From NCBI RefSeq assembly GCF_031119625.1, contig NZ_JAVHZV010000017.1:150924-214923 (forward strand): a stretch of DNA of 64,000 nucleotides, given 5' to 3'. This document shows, one piece after another, positions 48,834 through 57,900 of this stretch. The translations under genes were made by a program, and so were the position numbers. The first letter of the stretch is position 1. Each line of letters opens with the position of its first letter. This stretch comes from Pseudomonas sp. G34 (GTDB lineage Bacteria > Pseudomonadota > Gammaproteobacteria > Pseudomonadales > Pseudomonadaceae). The notes under the pieces were generated by a model. The model was not told where the DNA came from and did no database searches. It saw nothing but the letters and a program-made list of their open reading frames with translations.

Positions 48834-49645
48834 GCTTTTGCCCCCTCGTACCAGGGGAAGCACAGCCGCGTCAGCTGGCGCAGCCCCAGGTCCATCAGCC
48901 AGGCGAGCAGGGTGATCCACACCACATAGGGCAGGATCACGTCCATGGCCATGTAGCGGCGTACCAGAAAGATCCGATAGCCCAGGCCATCGGTACTGGC
49001 GATGGCTTCGGCGGCGATCAGGAACAGCCACGCCGAGCCCAGCACCAGGCGCAGGGCGATCAGCAGGCGCGGTAGCAATTGCGGCAGCACCACGCGCAGG
49101 ATCAGCGTCCAGGTGCTGGCGCCGAGGGTCTGGGCCTTGATCAGCAATTCCTGGGGAATCTCCCGGGCGCGCTGCTCCAGGTCGCGGGCCAGGATCGGGG
49201 TGATGCCGATGACGATCAGCATCACCTTGGACAGCTCGCCGAGGCCGAAGACGATGAACAGGATCGGCAGTATCGCCAGCGGCGGCACCATCGACAGCAC
49301 GGTGAGCAGCGGTGACAGCGGCGCCCTCAGCAGCGGCAGAATGCCGGCGGCGATGCCCAGGCACAGGCCGACCACGGCGGCGATGCCGATACCCATGCCA
49401 AGGCGCGTCAGGCTCGAGGTGGTGTCCTGCCAGAAGGCGTATTCGCCGGTGCGCTTGTCTTCAGTGAAGGCCAGGCGGTCGACGGCAGCGATCATCTGGC
49501 TGGCGCTGGGCAGCAGCTTGTCGTTGGGATTGTCCGCCAGGCGCTGCGCCGACGCCGTGAAGTAGGCGAACAGCAGCAGCGCGAAGGGCAGCAACACCAG
49601 CAGCAGGCGACCGGCCCGGTCGGGATGTCGGTTGATCAGGCGCAT
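48830..49645 (-). CDS. ABC transporter permease, guanidine/nitrogen-compound uptake
   Basis: A 271-residue permease of the NitT/TauT (binding-protein-dependent, BPD_transp_1) class with about six membrane helices. The EAA-type loop is visible in the region ALTLGAST-like KAQTLGASTWTLILRVVLPQ. It forms the channel for the adjacent ATPase and substrate-binding protein. A short hairpin-containing gap of 84 bases separates it from the binding-protein gene, perhaps lowering its expression relative to that gene. Confidence 0.92.
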   Translation of the reverse strand: MRLINRHPDRAGRLLLVLLPFALLLFAYFTASAQRLADNPNDKLLPSASQMIAAVDRLAFTEDKRTGEYAFWQDTTSSLTRLGMGIGIAAVVGLCLGIAAGILPLLRAPLSPLLTVLSMVPPLAILPILFIVFGLGELSKVMLIVIGITPILARDLEQRAREIPQELLIKAQTLGASTWTLILRVVLPQLLPRLLIALRLVLGSAWLFLIAAEAIASTDGLGYRIFLVRRYMAMDVILPYVVWITLLAWLMDLGLRQLTRLCFPWYEGAKA

Positions 49646-49729
49646 AGAACTCTCATTGGCGATGGCCGTGTCGAAACGCAGGCGTCTCTGGGTGCGTTCT
49701 CACCCAGCGCATGGGAACCAGCAGCCGTC

Positions 49730-50797
49730 CTAGAGTTGGCCGTCAGCGGCCATCTGCATGTAGGTCGGGTCGAAGCGCAGCTTGAGGTTGCCCTGGTCAC
49801 CGGTGGTCACGTCGCCCGCGAAGCTCATGCCGATGGCATCGGCACTCTGGGCGCCCTCGCCGAGCAGCCCGTGGGTGAAGGAGAAGGCTGCGACCTTGCT
49901 CATGGTTTCCGGCAGGCGTGGGCTCTTGGTGAAGGCCACGGCGTCCTTGGCGCTGTAGAACATCTTGGTGGTGGCGAGCTGCGCCTCGTAGCTCTGCAGG
50001 TCGGTGCCGGAAGCCTTGGCCATGTGTTCGCGGGCCGCCTGGCCGGCAGCGCCGCTGTCGCTCATGGTCGCCATGATTTCGTACCAGGCACCGGTCAGCG
50101 CCTTGCCCAGGGCCGGGTTGTCCTTGAGGGTGTCGCTGTTGACCACCATCAGGTCGATGATTTCGCCGGGAATCTGGCTGGAGTCGAACACCTTGGTCAC
50201 CCCGGGCGTGGCTTCGATTTCGGCGAGCAGCGGGTTCCAGGTGGTCACGGCGGTGACGTCCTGGGTGGCGAAGGCGGCGACCATGTCGGCATCCGAGGTA
50301 TTGACCACCTTCAGGTCACGCTCGCTGAGGCCGGCTTTTTCCAGGCCGCGGGCCAGCAGGTAGTGGGAGACCGAGAGCTCGACCAGGTTGACGTTCTGGC
50401 CCTTGAGGTCGGCAAGGGTTTTCTTTTCGCCCTTGAGCACCACGCCGTCGTTGCCGTTGGAAAAGTCGCCGACGATCAGCGCGGTGCTGTCTATGCCACC
50501 GGCAGCGGGAATGGTCAGGGCATCCATGTTGGTCATGGTGCAGCCGTCGAACTGGCCGGCGCTGTACTGGTTGATCGACTCGACGTAGTCGTTGAGCTGC
50601 ACCACATCGATGTTGATGCCGTACTTCTTCGCCCATTTGTCGACGATGCCCTGGGTGGCGCCGTATTCCCAGGGCATCCAGCCGGCGTAGAGGGTCCAGC
50701 AGACGCTGAAGGTGTCTTTCTGGGCTGCCTGGCTGTTGAGGGTGATGGCCGCCGCGAGACCGGCGGCGAGAACGGAGAAGAGACGGGGCTTGCGCAT
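49730..50797 (-). CDS. ABC transporter substrate-binding protein, guanidine operon
   Basis: A 355-residue periplasmic binding protein of the NitT/TauT class. It has a signal peptide MRKPRLFSVLAAGLAAAITL with cleavage near SQA-A, then the mature part FSVCWTLYAGWMPWEYGAT... with many aromatic residues early on, consistent with a cationic small ligand. I start at 50797 (CTGGAGG upstream); an in-frame ATG further up would bury the signal peptide. It is the first gene after the riboswitch. Guanidine as ligand is inferred from context. Confidence 0.9.
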   Translation of the reverse strand: MRKPRLFSVLAAGLAAAITLNSQAAQKDTFSVCWTLYAGWMPWEYGATQGIVDKWAKKYGINIDVVQLNDYVESINQYSAGQFDGCTMTNMDALTIPAAGGIDSTALIVGDFSNGNDGVVLKGEKKTLADLKGQNVNLVELSVSHYLLARGLEKAGLSERDLKVVNTSDADMVAAFATQDVTAVTTWNPLLAEIEATPGVTKVFDSSQIPGEIIDLMVVNSDTLKDNPALGKALTGAWYEIMATMSDSGAAGQAAREHMAKASGTDLQSYEAQLATTKMFYSAKDAVAFTKSPRLPETMSKVAAFSFTHGLLGEGAQSADAIGMSFAGDVTTGDQGNLKLRFDPTYMQMAADGQL

Positions 50798-50859
50798 GGG
50801 GACCTCCAGTTCGAGAAAGGGCGGGCAGGAGTGCGCGGCATGTCCCATCGCTGGGGGCG

Positions 50860-50962
50860 CGTTCTCCCGGGCTTTTGTCCCGCCGTGTAACCCCTCGAGG
50901 AGGTCGCCAACTCTCGGACCAGTCATTCGCCTTTGCTGGCGAACCGGAACCCTAGTCGGCTA
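50860..50962 (-). promoter_or_regulatory. ykkC guanidine-I riboswitch
   Basis: On the minus strand the leader contains the highly conserved ykkC blocks in the right order: CTAGGGTTCCG, then ACTGGTCCGAGAG, then ACGGCGGGACAAAAGCCCGG followed by GAGA. These are the hallmark sequences of the guanidine-I aptamer, which turns on guanidine transport and degradation genes when guanidine is bound. The aptamer ends about 63 bases before the binding-protein ATG. I cannot resolve whether the expression platform controls termination or translation. Confidence 0.95.
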
Positions 50963-51023
50963 TTAGCAAATTGTGATGCCGCGACCCAGGCCATTACCGG
51001 GGCTTTCCTGCACATTGAGGTCT

Positions 51024-51041
51024 AAGCGAGGATCGTGCCAG
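51024..51041 (-). promoter_or_regulatory. sigma-54 promoter candidate of the guanidine operon
   Basis: On the minus strand CTGGCACGATCCTCGCTT matches the -24/-12 consensus (TGGCACG, four bases, TTGC) with one mismatch, and the GG and GC doublets have the required 10-base spacing. It lies about 60 bases upstream of the aptamer, so the transcript would include the whole riboswitch. It fits nitrogen-limitation control. Confidence 0.6.
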
Positions 51042-51298
51042 GGTGTGACAGGGTGTCTGGCATGGGGCTAGTGGGGGTGGCGAGGGGATTGGTTGCGCCT
51101 TCGTGGTGCGTGATCAGAATTGGCTGCGCGGTTTCGGCGCATAGTGTTGAGCGTTGCAGCGGCACCACTGAAATCATTTGTAGCGACTCACCGACGAGTG
51201 GAGCGGATTCGGTCTGTGGGCAATTGTCTGATGGATTGGGAACACTCCCGGCATCGGCAGCCGCTGATGTGCGTTTCGCGGTCGAAGGAGGCCGCCCC

Positions 51299-51757
51299 AT
51301 GATCCGTAAATCCATGCTCGTTGCGTTGTTGGGTTTCTCGCTGACCGGTTGCGCCGTGTACGGCGACAGTCGCTATGGCAATCGCTACTACGAACGCCAG
51401 TACCACCCAGGCACCTATGTGCAGCGCACCGAGGTGTATGGCGCACCCCGCGTTTACCTCTATGAGGATCGTCGCTACGATCGGCGCTATGCACCGCCGC
51501 CCGTCTACCATGCACCGCCGCCCAGGTATTACGCGCCGCCACCGCCGCCGCGCCATTACAACCCACCGGGCTATGACCAACGCTATTACGGCCGCCACGA
51601 TCGCAATCGCCGTGACTACCGCCCGGCGCCGCGGCCGGGTTGGGAAGGGCAGCGCCATCACTACCAGCAACAGCAGCGCCAGCGCTATTCGCCGCCGCAA
51701 TGGCAGCAGCGCGAGGCGCCCCGGCGCATTCAGGGCATGCCCGAGCGCCAGCGCTGA
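51299..51757 (+). CDS. Tyr/Arg/Pro-rich lipoprotein
   Basis: A 152-residue protein: signal sequence with lipobox SLTGC (Cys near residue 18) and a mature part of unusual composition, rich in Tyr, Arg, Pro and Gln (for example YAPPPVYHAPPPRYYAPPP). No domain is recognisable and it is likely disordered. It is an outer-membrane lipoprotein by prediction. GAAGGAGG precedes the ATG. It sits upstream of lapG but 104 bases away, past a hairpin, so it is not necessarily part of that operon. Confidence 0.8.
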   Translation: MIRKSMLVALLGFSLTGCAVYGDSRYGNRYYERQYHPGTYVQRTEVYGAPRVYLYEDRRYDRRYAPPPVYHAPPPRYYAPPPPPRHYNPPGYDQRYYGRHDRNRRDYRPAPRPGWEGQRHHYQQQQRQRYSPPQWQQREAPRRIQGMPERQR

Positions 51758-51762
51758 CAGCC

Positions 51763-51792
51763 GTGCCGATGCGCTCTGCGAGTGCATCGGCA
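51763..51792 (+). terminator. Hairpin after the Tyr/Arg-rich lipoprotein gene
   Basis: The inverted repeat gtgccgatgc / gcatcggcac lies a few bases after the stop codon, without a T tract. Possible terminator. Confidence 0.5.
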
Positions 51793-51861
51793 CGTTCGTC
51801 GCCTGTAGTGGCATCTGGCAATTGTGTTTTGCGTGCCCGCGCCGCACCATGACGACGTTGC

Positions 51862-52569
51862 GTGTCTGGAAGCATTGTCGTGCCAATCGGCGGTCCTGGC
51901 GTTCTCTCACTTCGTTATCGCTGGCCGTTGCTGGTGGCGTGGCTGCTCGCCCTGTGGTTGGTGGCTGGCGGCCTGCAGGCGCAGTGGGACTTGCAGCGCA
52001 TCGCCGCCCGTGCCGAGCAACTCTATGGCCCATTGGGCGCCGGCAAACCCCGCATCGACGCCTGGCAACGCCTGCTCGACGAGCAGCGCAACGCCCCTGA
52101 GGCCGACCAGCTCAAGGCCGTGAACCGGTTTTTCAACCTGCAATTGCGTTTCCGTGACGACCAGGAAATCTGGGGCGTTGCCGACTACTGGGCGACCCCC
52201 GTCGAGGCGCTGATGCGCGGCGCCGCCGATTGCGAGGATTACGCCATGGCCAAGTACTTCAGCCTGCGTGAGCTGGGCGTGCCGAGCGAGAAGCTGCGCA
52301 TCACCTACGTCAAGGCGGTGCGCCTGAACCAGGCACATATGGTGCTGACCTATTACCCGACCCCCACCTCGGTACCGCTGGTACTGGATAACCTGATCGA
52401 TGCCATCGAGCCCGCCACCGAGCGGCGTGACCTGGTGCCCGTGTACGCCTTCAACGCCGAAGGGCTGTGGGTGCCGGGGCCGGCTGGCGGCAAGCAGGTG
52501 GGAGACAGCAAGCGCCTTTCGCGCTGGCAGGATTTGTTGAAGAAGATGCGCGCCGAAGGGTTTCCTTAA
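51862..52569 (+). CDS. lapG: LapG, periplasmic adhesin-cleaving protease
   Basis: A 235-residue bacterial transglutaminase-like cysteine protease. It has an N-terminal membrane/export segment (about residues 20-41) and a catalytic domain with Cys in AADCEDYAMAKYF, His in QAHMVLTYY and Asp in LVLDNL. LapG cuts the N-terminal retention module of LapA-type adhesins when LapD releases it. The start is uncertain: the GTG at 51862 is used, but another GTG follows six codons on. It is 20 bases upstream of lapD. Confidence 0.92.
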   Translation: MSGSIVVPIGGPGVLSLRYRWPLLVAWLLALWLVAGGLQAQWDLQRIAARAEQLYGPLGAGKPRIDAWQRLLDEQRNAPEADQLKAVNRFFNLQLRFRDDQEIWGVADYWATPVEALMRGAADCEDYAMAKYFSLRELGVPSEKLRITYVKAVRLNQAHMVLTYYPTPTSVPLVLDNLIDAIEPATERRDLVPVYAFNAEGLWVPGPAGGKQVGDSKRLSRWQDLLKKMRAEGFP

Positions 52570-52589
52570 GGCGTAGCGAGGAGTTGTGC

Positions 52590-54521
52590 ATGTCACTGTT
52601 CAAGCAGTTGTGTGTCGCCATCTGCGTGCTGATGCTGGTGAGTTTCGCCGGCAGCGTCGTGGTCAACGTGGAGATTTCGCGCGAGCAGCAGGTCAACCAG
52701 TTGCGCTCCCATGCGCAGGACGCGGCGACGGCACTGGGCCTGTCGCTCGGCTCGCACCTGAACGATGCGGCGATGCTGGAACTGATGGTCAGCTCGATTT
52801 TCGACAGTGGCTATTTCGAGAGCATCCGCGTCATTGCCCCGGATGAGAAGGTGCTGGTCGAGCGCTCCGGCCCGAGCCTGGGCCGAGGTGCGCCGCAGTG
52901 GTTCGCCGATCTGGTAGACCTGGCGCCAGCCCAGGGCGATGCCATCGTCAGTGATGGCTGGAATCAGGCTGCGCGGGTCGAGGTGATCAGCCACCCATAT
53001 TTCGCCATCGCCAAGCTGTGGCAGACCGCCTACGCCACCTTCCTGTGGCTGGCGCTGATCAGCCTGCTGTGCATCGCCCTGGGTGTGCTGCTGCTCAAAC
53101 GCCAACTGCGCCCGCTGGAATACATGGTCGAGCAATCCAACGCCATCGCCCGCCGTGAGTTTCTCAGCGCGCCAAACCTGCCGCGTACCCCGGAGTTTCG
53201 CCGGGTGGTCAACGCCATGAACCAGATGGTGGAGAAGCTCAAGACGCTGTTCGACGAGGAAGCCTCGCGCAGCGAGAAGCTGCACGCCGAAGCCTACCAG
53301 GACAGCCTGACCGGCCTGGCCAACCGCCGCTATTTCGACCTCGACCTGCAGGCCCGCCTGACGGAGGAGGAGCGGGCCAGCAGTGGTGTACTGATGCTGT
53401 TGCGGGTCAATGACCTGAGCGGGCTGAACCAGCGCATCGGCGGGCAGCGTACCGACCAGTTGCTCAAGGCGGTGGCCGAGCAGCTGCAGCAGATCAGCCA
53501 GGGGCGCTTCCTGCTGGCGCGTAACCGCGGCGGCGAATTCGCCTTGCTGGCCGGCGGCATCGATCGCCATGAAGCCGAGCAACTGGCCGAGCAGCTGTGC
53601 AGCGCACTGCTGTCGTTGCAGCAGACCGGTGCCAGCGATTGCTCGCCGGTAGCGCATATCGGCATTACCACCTTCGCGCCGGGGGCCAGCAGCAGCGAGC
53701 TCTATAGCGCGCTGGATGCCGCACTGGCCGAGGCCGTCAGCAACGGCCGCAGCCATTGGGCGTTCGTCGAGCACCGCCAGCAGGCCGCCGCCAACAGCGA
53801 GCGCAACGACTGGCATCGCCTGCTGGACAGCGCCCTGGAGCAGGGGCGCTTCCTGCAGTACGTGCAGCCGGTGGTCAACGCCGCCGATCCCACTCAGGTG
53901 CTGCACAACAAGGTGCTGGCGCGCCTGCTCGACGCGCGTGGCGAGACCATTCCGGCCGGCCAGTTCCTGCCGTGGCTGGAGCGCTTTGGTTGGACCGCGC
54001 GCCTGGATCTGGTGATGCTCGACGCCTTGCTGGCACAGCTCGCCAATCATGAAGGGCCGGTGGCGTTGAGTCTGTCGGGCATCACCGTGCGTGATCCACT
54101 GGCCCTGCAACAGATCTACGAGCGCCTGCGCCTGAACCCGGCGGTCAGTGGCCGGCTGATTCTGGAGCTGGACGAAGGCCAGTTGCCGGGTTCTGCAGAG
54201 CTCGAGGCGATGACCCGCAAGCTGCGCAGCCTGGGTGTCGAACTCGGCCTGCAGCACTTCGGCGGGCGCTTCAGCATGATCGGCAACCTGGCCAAGCTCG
54301 GCCTGGCCTACCTGAAGGTGGATGGCAGCTTCATTCGCGGCATCGATCAGGAAAGCGACAAGCGCCTGTTCATCGAGGCCATGCAGCGAGCGGCCAACAG
54401 TATCGACCTGCCATTGATTGCCGAGCGGGTGGAAACCCGTGGGGAGTGGGAGGTGCTGCGCACGATGGGCGTCAGCGGCGTGCAGGGGCGCCTGTTCAGC
54501 GAGCCGGCCGCCTGGGCCTGA
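52590..54521 (+). CDS. lapD: LapD, c-di-GMP receptor controlling LapG
   Basis: A 643-residue inner-membrane protein. A first helix (about residues 5-25) and a second (about 152-172) flank a periplasmic output domain; then come a HAMP segment (about 175-230), a GGDEF domain and an EAL domain. Both enzyme motifs are degenerate, as in LapD: RGGEF near residue 313 instead of GGDEF and KVL near 440 instead of EAL. It therefore binds c-di-GMP without making or degrading it, and sequesters LapG when bound. The start is the ATG at 52590 after GAGGAG. Confidence 0.95.
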   Translation: MSLFKQLCVAICVLMLVSFAGSVVVNVEISREQQVNQLRSHAQDAATALGLSLGSHLNDAAMLELMVSSIFDSGYFESIRVIAPDEKVLVERSGPSLGRGAPQWFADLVDLAPAQGDAIVSDGWNQAARVEVISHPYFAIAKLWQTAYATFLWLALISLLCIALGVLLLKRQLRPLEYMVEQSNAIARREFLSAPNLPRTPEFRRVVNAMNQMVEKLKTLFDEEASRSEKLHAEAYQDSLTGLANRRYFDLDLQARLTEEERASSGVLMLLRVNDLSGLNQRIGGQRTDQLLKAVAEQLQQISQGRFLLARNRGGEFALLAGGIDRHEAEQLAEQLCSALLSLQQTGASDCSPVAHIGITTFAPGASSSELYSALDAALAEAVSNGRSHWAFVEHRQQAAANSERNDWHRLLDSALEQGRFLQYVQPVVNAADPTQVLHNKVLARLLDARGETIPAGQFLPWLERFGWTARLDLVMLDALLAQLANHEGPVALSLSGITVRDPLALQQIYERLRLNPAVSGRLILELDEGQLPGSAELEAMTRKLRSLGVELGLQHFGGRFSMIGNLAKLGLAYLKVDGSFIRGIDQESDKRLFIEAMQRAANSIDLPLIAERVETRGEWEVLRTMGVSGVQGRLFSEPAAWA

Positions 54522-54860
54522 TCAGATCAGGCCGCGCTCTTCGTCGTTGATCAAACGGTTCATGCCACCGAGTGCGTCGCGCGCTCGGCTGCGGCCCATC
54601 AGCTTGCTCTGGGCTGCTTCCGGCAGGTCGGTGATGCGTACCACGCCTTTCTTGATCAGCACGTCGATCAAGTCCTCGAGCACACGGATCATGTCCAGGT
54701 CGCTCTGCTTGAGCTGCAGCAGGCTGCTTTCCACGTTCTGGTTGGAAAACCAAGACCGCGCTTCTTCGCTATCGGCCGGCAGCTCGCCGTTCATTCCTTC
54801 AAAAGGTTCGGGCTGTACGCGCAGCAGCTCGCCTTCGGCATTACGTTTTATGTAGAACAC
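54522..54860 (-). CDS. Small conserved Pseudomonas protein (misnamed tryptophan-synthase-beta-like)
   Basis: A 112-residue soluble acidic protein (MFYIKRNAEGELLRVQPEPFEGM..., then SDLDMIRVLEDLIDVLIKKG and DLPEAAQSKLMGRSRAR). Homologues are common in Pseudomonas and often carry a 'tryptophan synthase subunit beta' label, but I see no PLP-lysine motif and the size excludes that enzyme. It may be a regulator or structural factor; function unknown. It abuts the lapD stop in convergent orientation with no spacer. Confidence 0.8.
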   Translation of the reverse strand: MFYIKRNAEGELLRVQPEPFEGMNGELPADSEEARSWFSNQNVESSLLQLKQSDLDMIRVLEDLIDVLIKKGVVRITDLPEAAQSKLMGRSRARDALGGMNRLINDEERGLI

Positions 54861-54897
54861 GACCTTCTCCGAATAGACCTATGGGTACAGCTTAGCG

Positions 54898-54923
54898 CCC
54901 CGCCACGAAAGTGTGGCGGGGCA
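54898..54923. terminator. Hairpin downstream of the giant adhesin gene
   Basis: A perfect 10-bp inverted repeat gccccgccac / gtggcggggc lies 9 bases beyond the adhesin stop. It has no T tract but is stable, and probably terminates the adhesin transcript before the small gene on the same strand. Confidence 0.6.
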
Positions 54924-54931
54924 TTGGCCTA

Positions 54932-57900
54932 TCATGGGTCGACTTTGATCGTGTGGTTGGCGATCAGCGAGTTGATGTCATAGCTCGGCAGGCTGGCCTG
55001 GCCCAGGTCGATCTGTACATCGGCCTTGGCGGCGACCTGTTGGCTGGAGGTGTCGGCAGTGTTGAACTCGCCCTTGGTGCTGATCAGCAGGGTAGAGCTG
55101 CCGTTGTCGGTCACCAGCTTCAGGTAGCTGTCCAGGTTGTTGCTGTGATCCTGCAGCAGCGAGCTGAGGTCGATGGTGTCGCCCTCGGCCACGTTGAAGT
55201 CCTTGATCACATCCTTGCCGAAGTCGCCTTTCTGCCAGGCGAAGGTGTCGGCCCCGGCGCCGCCGAACAGGATGTCATCACCCGCCCCGCCAACCAGCAA
55301 GTCGTTGCCGCCCTGGCCGTAGAGGATGTCGTTGCCGCCACCGCCGTACAGCTGATCGGCACCGCCACGGGTGTCGCCTGCCACGTTGAAGGTCTCGTGA
55401 TTGGCGCGGATGTAGTCGTACAGATCGCCGTTGGTTGGTGCGATGCCGTTCTTCAGCTCCAGGAAGGTTTCCAGGGCTTTCACGCCGGCACCATCATGCA
55501 GGTCGGTTGGCTTGGTCGGATTACCGTCTACGCCCCACTTCAAGCCGTCGGTGTTGATCACGTCACCAAAGATGATGTCGTTGCCATCGCCGCCGTGAAT
55601 GGTGTCATTACCCACCGTTACCGGCACATGCGCGTTCGAACCGCCATGCAGGGCCACCGAGAGTTCATCGGCCGAGTTGACGATCTCGACCTTGCCCACC
55701 GGCACCTTGGTGTAATCCACCCGGCTGATGTTATCGATCCACATGGTGGCATTGGCGAGGTTGTTCGACTTGTCATCGACGGTGAAGGCCAGGCGGTAGG
55801 TGCCTGCGCCGACGACCGAGGTTTCCGCCGTGGTCCAGTTGCCTGCCGTGGTGCCACCGCCGCTCTGCACGTCGGTCCAGACACCCTGCACCAGTTGCTG
55901 CAATTTCCAGCTCAGCGAATCACCGTTACCGGTATCCGCGGTGCCGTAGGCGAACCGCAGGGTGCTGAGGGTGCCTTCGGCAATGGTCAGCGTTGGCGTG
56001 GTGGCGGTGACGGGCGAGCCTCCCGCGGTATCGCGAATCATCAGGGCATCGGAGTTGCGGCCAGCCGAGCCGCTGAAGAACCCCGTTCCGGTGATGTCCC
56101 AGTTGCCCAGGTTGTTCCAGCCGGTCGTGTCGTTGTTGAAGTTGGCCAGCGTGGCCCCCGAGCCATTGGCCAGGTAGCTGAACGCGGGCGAGTCCGTGGT
56201 GTTGTCGAACAGGCTGAGGTTCTTCTCGCTGACCCCTGAACCGATCCCGATGGCTTGCACGGCACTCTTGCCGGCGAGCACGTTGAAGGTGTCGAGCGAG
56301 CCCAGCAGTACCTGATCGTTGGTGGTCGATCCGTTGCCACTGACCGTGGTGGTGTTGCCGTTGTAGTAGAAGGTCGGGTCACCGTCGGACAGGAAAAATG
56401 TCAGGTTCTCGTAGCCGGCCGCCTTGGTATTGCCAGCAGCGCTCTGCGCATCGAACCAGGCGCTCGCTTCCTTGAAGGCGGCTTCATAGTTGGTGCCGCC
56501 ATTGGCCGTCAGGCGCTGGATATCGGCCAACAAACCGTCGAGCTTGGTGCCATTCTGCAGGTCGGCCACCCTGGCGCTCAGGGTGACGTCGCCGGCGAAG
56601 CCCACCAGGGTGAGGTTGACGACGCCATCATGGCCCGCCAGGGTTTTCGCGAAGTTCGACAGCGCGCTCTTGGTCAGGCTCATGCGATCACCCTGCATGC
56701 TGCCGGAGGTATCGACGAGCAGGGCGATGTTGTAGTTGGTCGCTGGTTGAACGGTGGTCAGCGTACCGCCTGCATCACCGAGCAGCACGTCGTTGCCGGC
56801 GCCGCCCCGGATGGTGTTGTCGCCGTTGTCGTTGCTCCCGTCGCCGGCCACGTGGATGACGTTGGCAGCCTGGTTGACCTTGAGGGTAACGGTCGCCGTG
56901 TCGCTGCCGCCTTTGCCATCGCTGACGCTGTATTGGAAGCTGGCGTCGCCGTAGAAGCCGGCCTTCGGCGTGAAAATCACGTTGCCGTTGTTGAGCGTGA
57001 CCGTGCCGTTGGTGGCGTTCTGCACGCTGGTAATGGACAGCGCGTCGCCATTCGGATCGGTGTCGTTGCCGAGCAGGGTGCTGCCGGCGACCGTCAGGCT
57101 TTCGCCGGACTCCACCACCAGGTTCGAGGTGCCTGGTATGTGGTAGAGCATGTCCGAGTCGACGACCTTGAAGGTGCCGCCCTGGCCCAGCTCGACCTTC
57201 AGGCGCGCATCGCCGCCCTGATCCCAGTAGATGATCTCGATCTGTTGAGCGCCCGCTTGCGCTGCGCTGATGGTGAAGGTTTTGCCGGTGGCGGTGGAGG
57301 TCGACTGGATGTTGTTGAACTCGGCAACCACCTGGCCGTTGATACGGATGCTGTAGCCGTCATCGGCCGTGACCTTGAACTGGTAGGTACCGGCAGCCAG
57401 GTTGATATAGCCAGCCATCTTGATAATGGCGTCCGAGCTGTTGCCCGGGTCTGTGGACAGCGAGTTGGCTTTGGCGCCGTTGCCTGACGCGACATCCACA
57501 CCCAGGAAATTCTGCAGGTTGGTGCCGTTGCCCAGACCTGACGCATTGCTCAAGGTGCCGTAGTCCAGCTTGGTGGCATTGAAGGTCGCCGCCGGGTTGT
57601 GGCTGTCGATGAACTGGCGAACCTGGCTCAGGTTGGTCAGGTTGGCGCCATCGTTGCCTGCCCCGGTGCTCGCGTCGTTGTAGCCGTAGTATTCGGCTTT
57701 GAGCCCGGTGACCTTGGTGTAGCTGTCGTCCTTCGCATCCGGGGTGCCGTCGATGATGCCGCCGGTGGCGCTCTGGCCGCCGATATCCAGGCGCACGGTT
57801 TCCAGCGGTTCCGCGACCACATTGTCGGCAAGTGTCTGCACGGTTACCGAGAAGCTGGTGACACCAGCCGGCACGGTGATCTTCCCGGTGCTGGCGTCAT

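Noticed and set aside
52590..54521. LapD as an active diguanylate cyclase/phosphodiesterase
   Set aside because: The GGDEF signature reads RGGEF and the EAL signature reads KVL; these, with the lapG neighbour, indicate a c-di-GMP receptor and not an enzyme.
54522..54860. Tryptophan synthase beta subunit
   Set aside because: At 112 residues with no PLP-binding lysine motif it cannot be that enzyme; the label seems to be an inherited misannotation.
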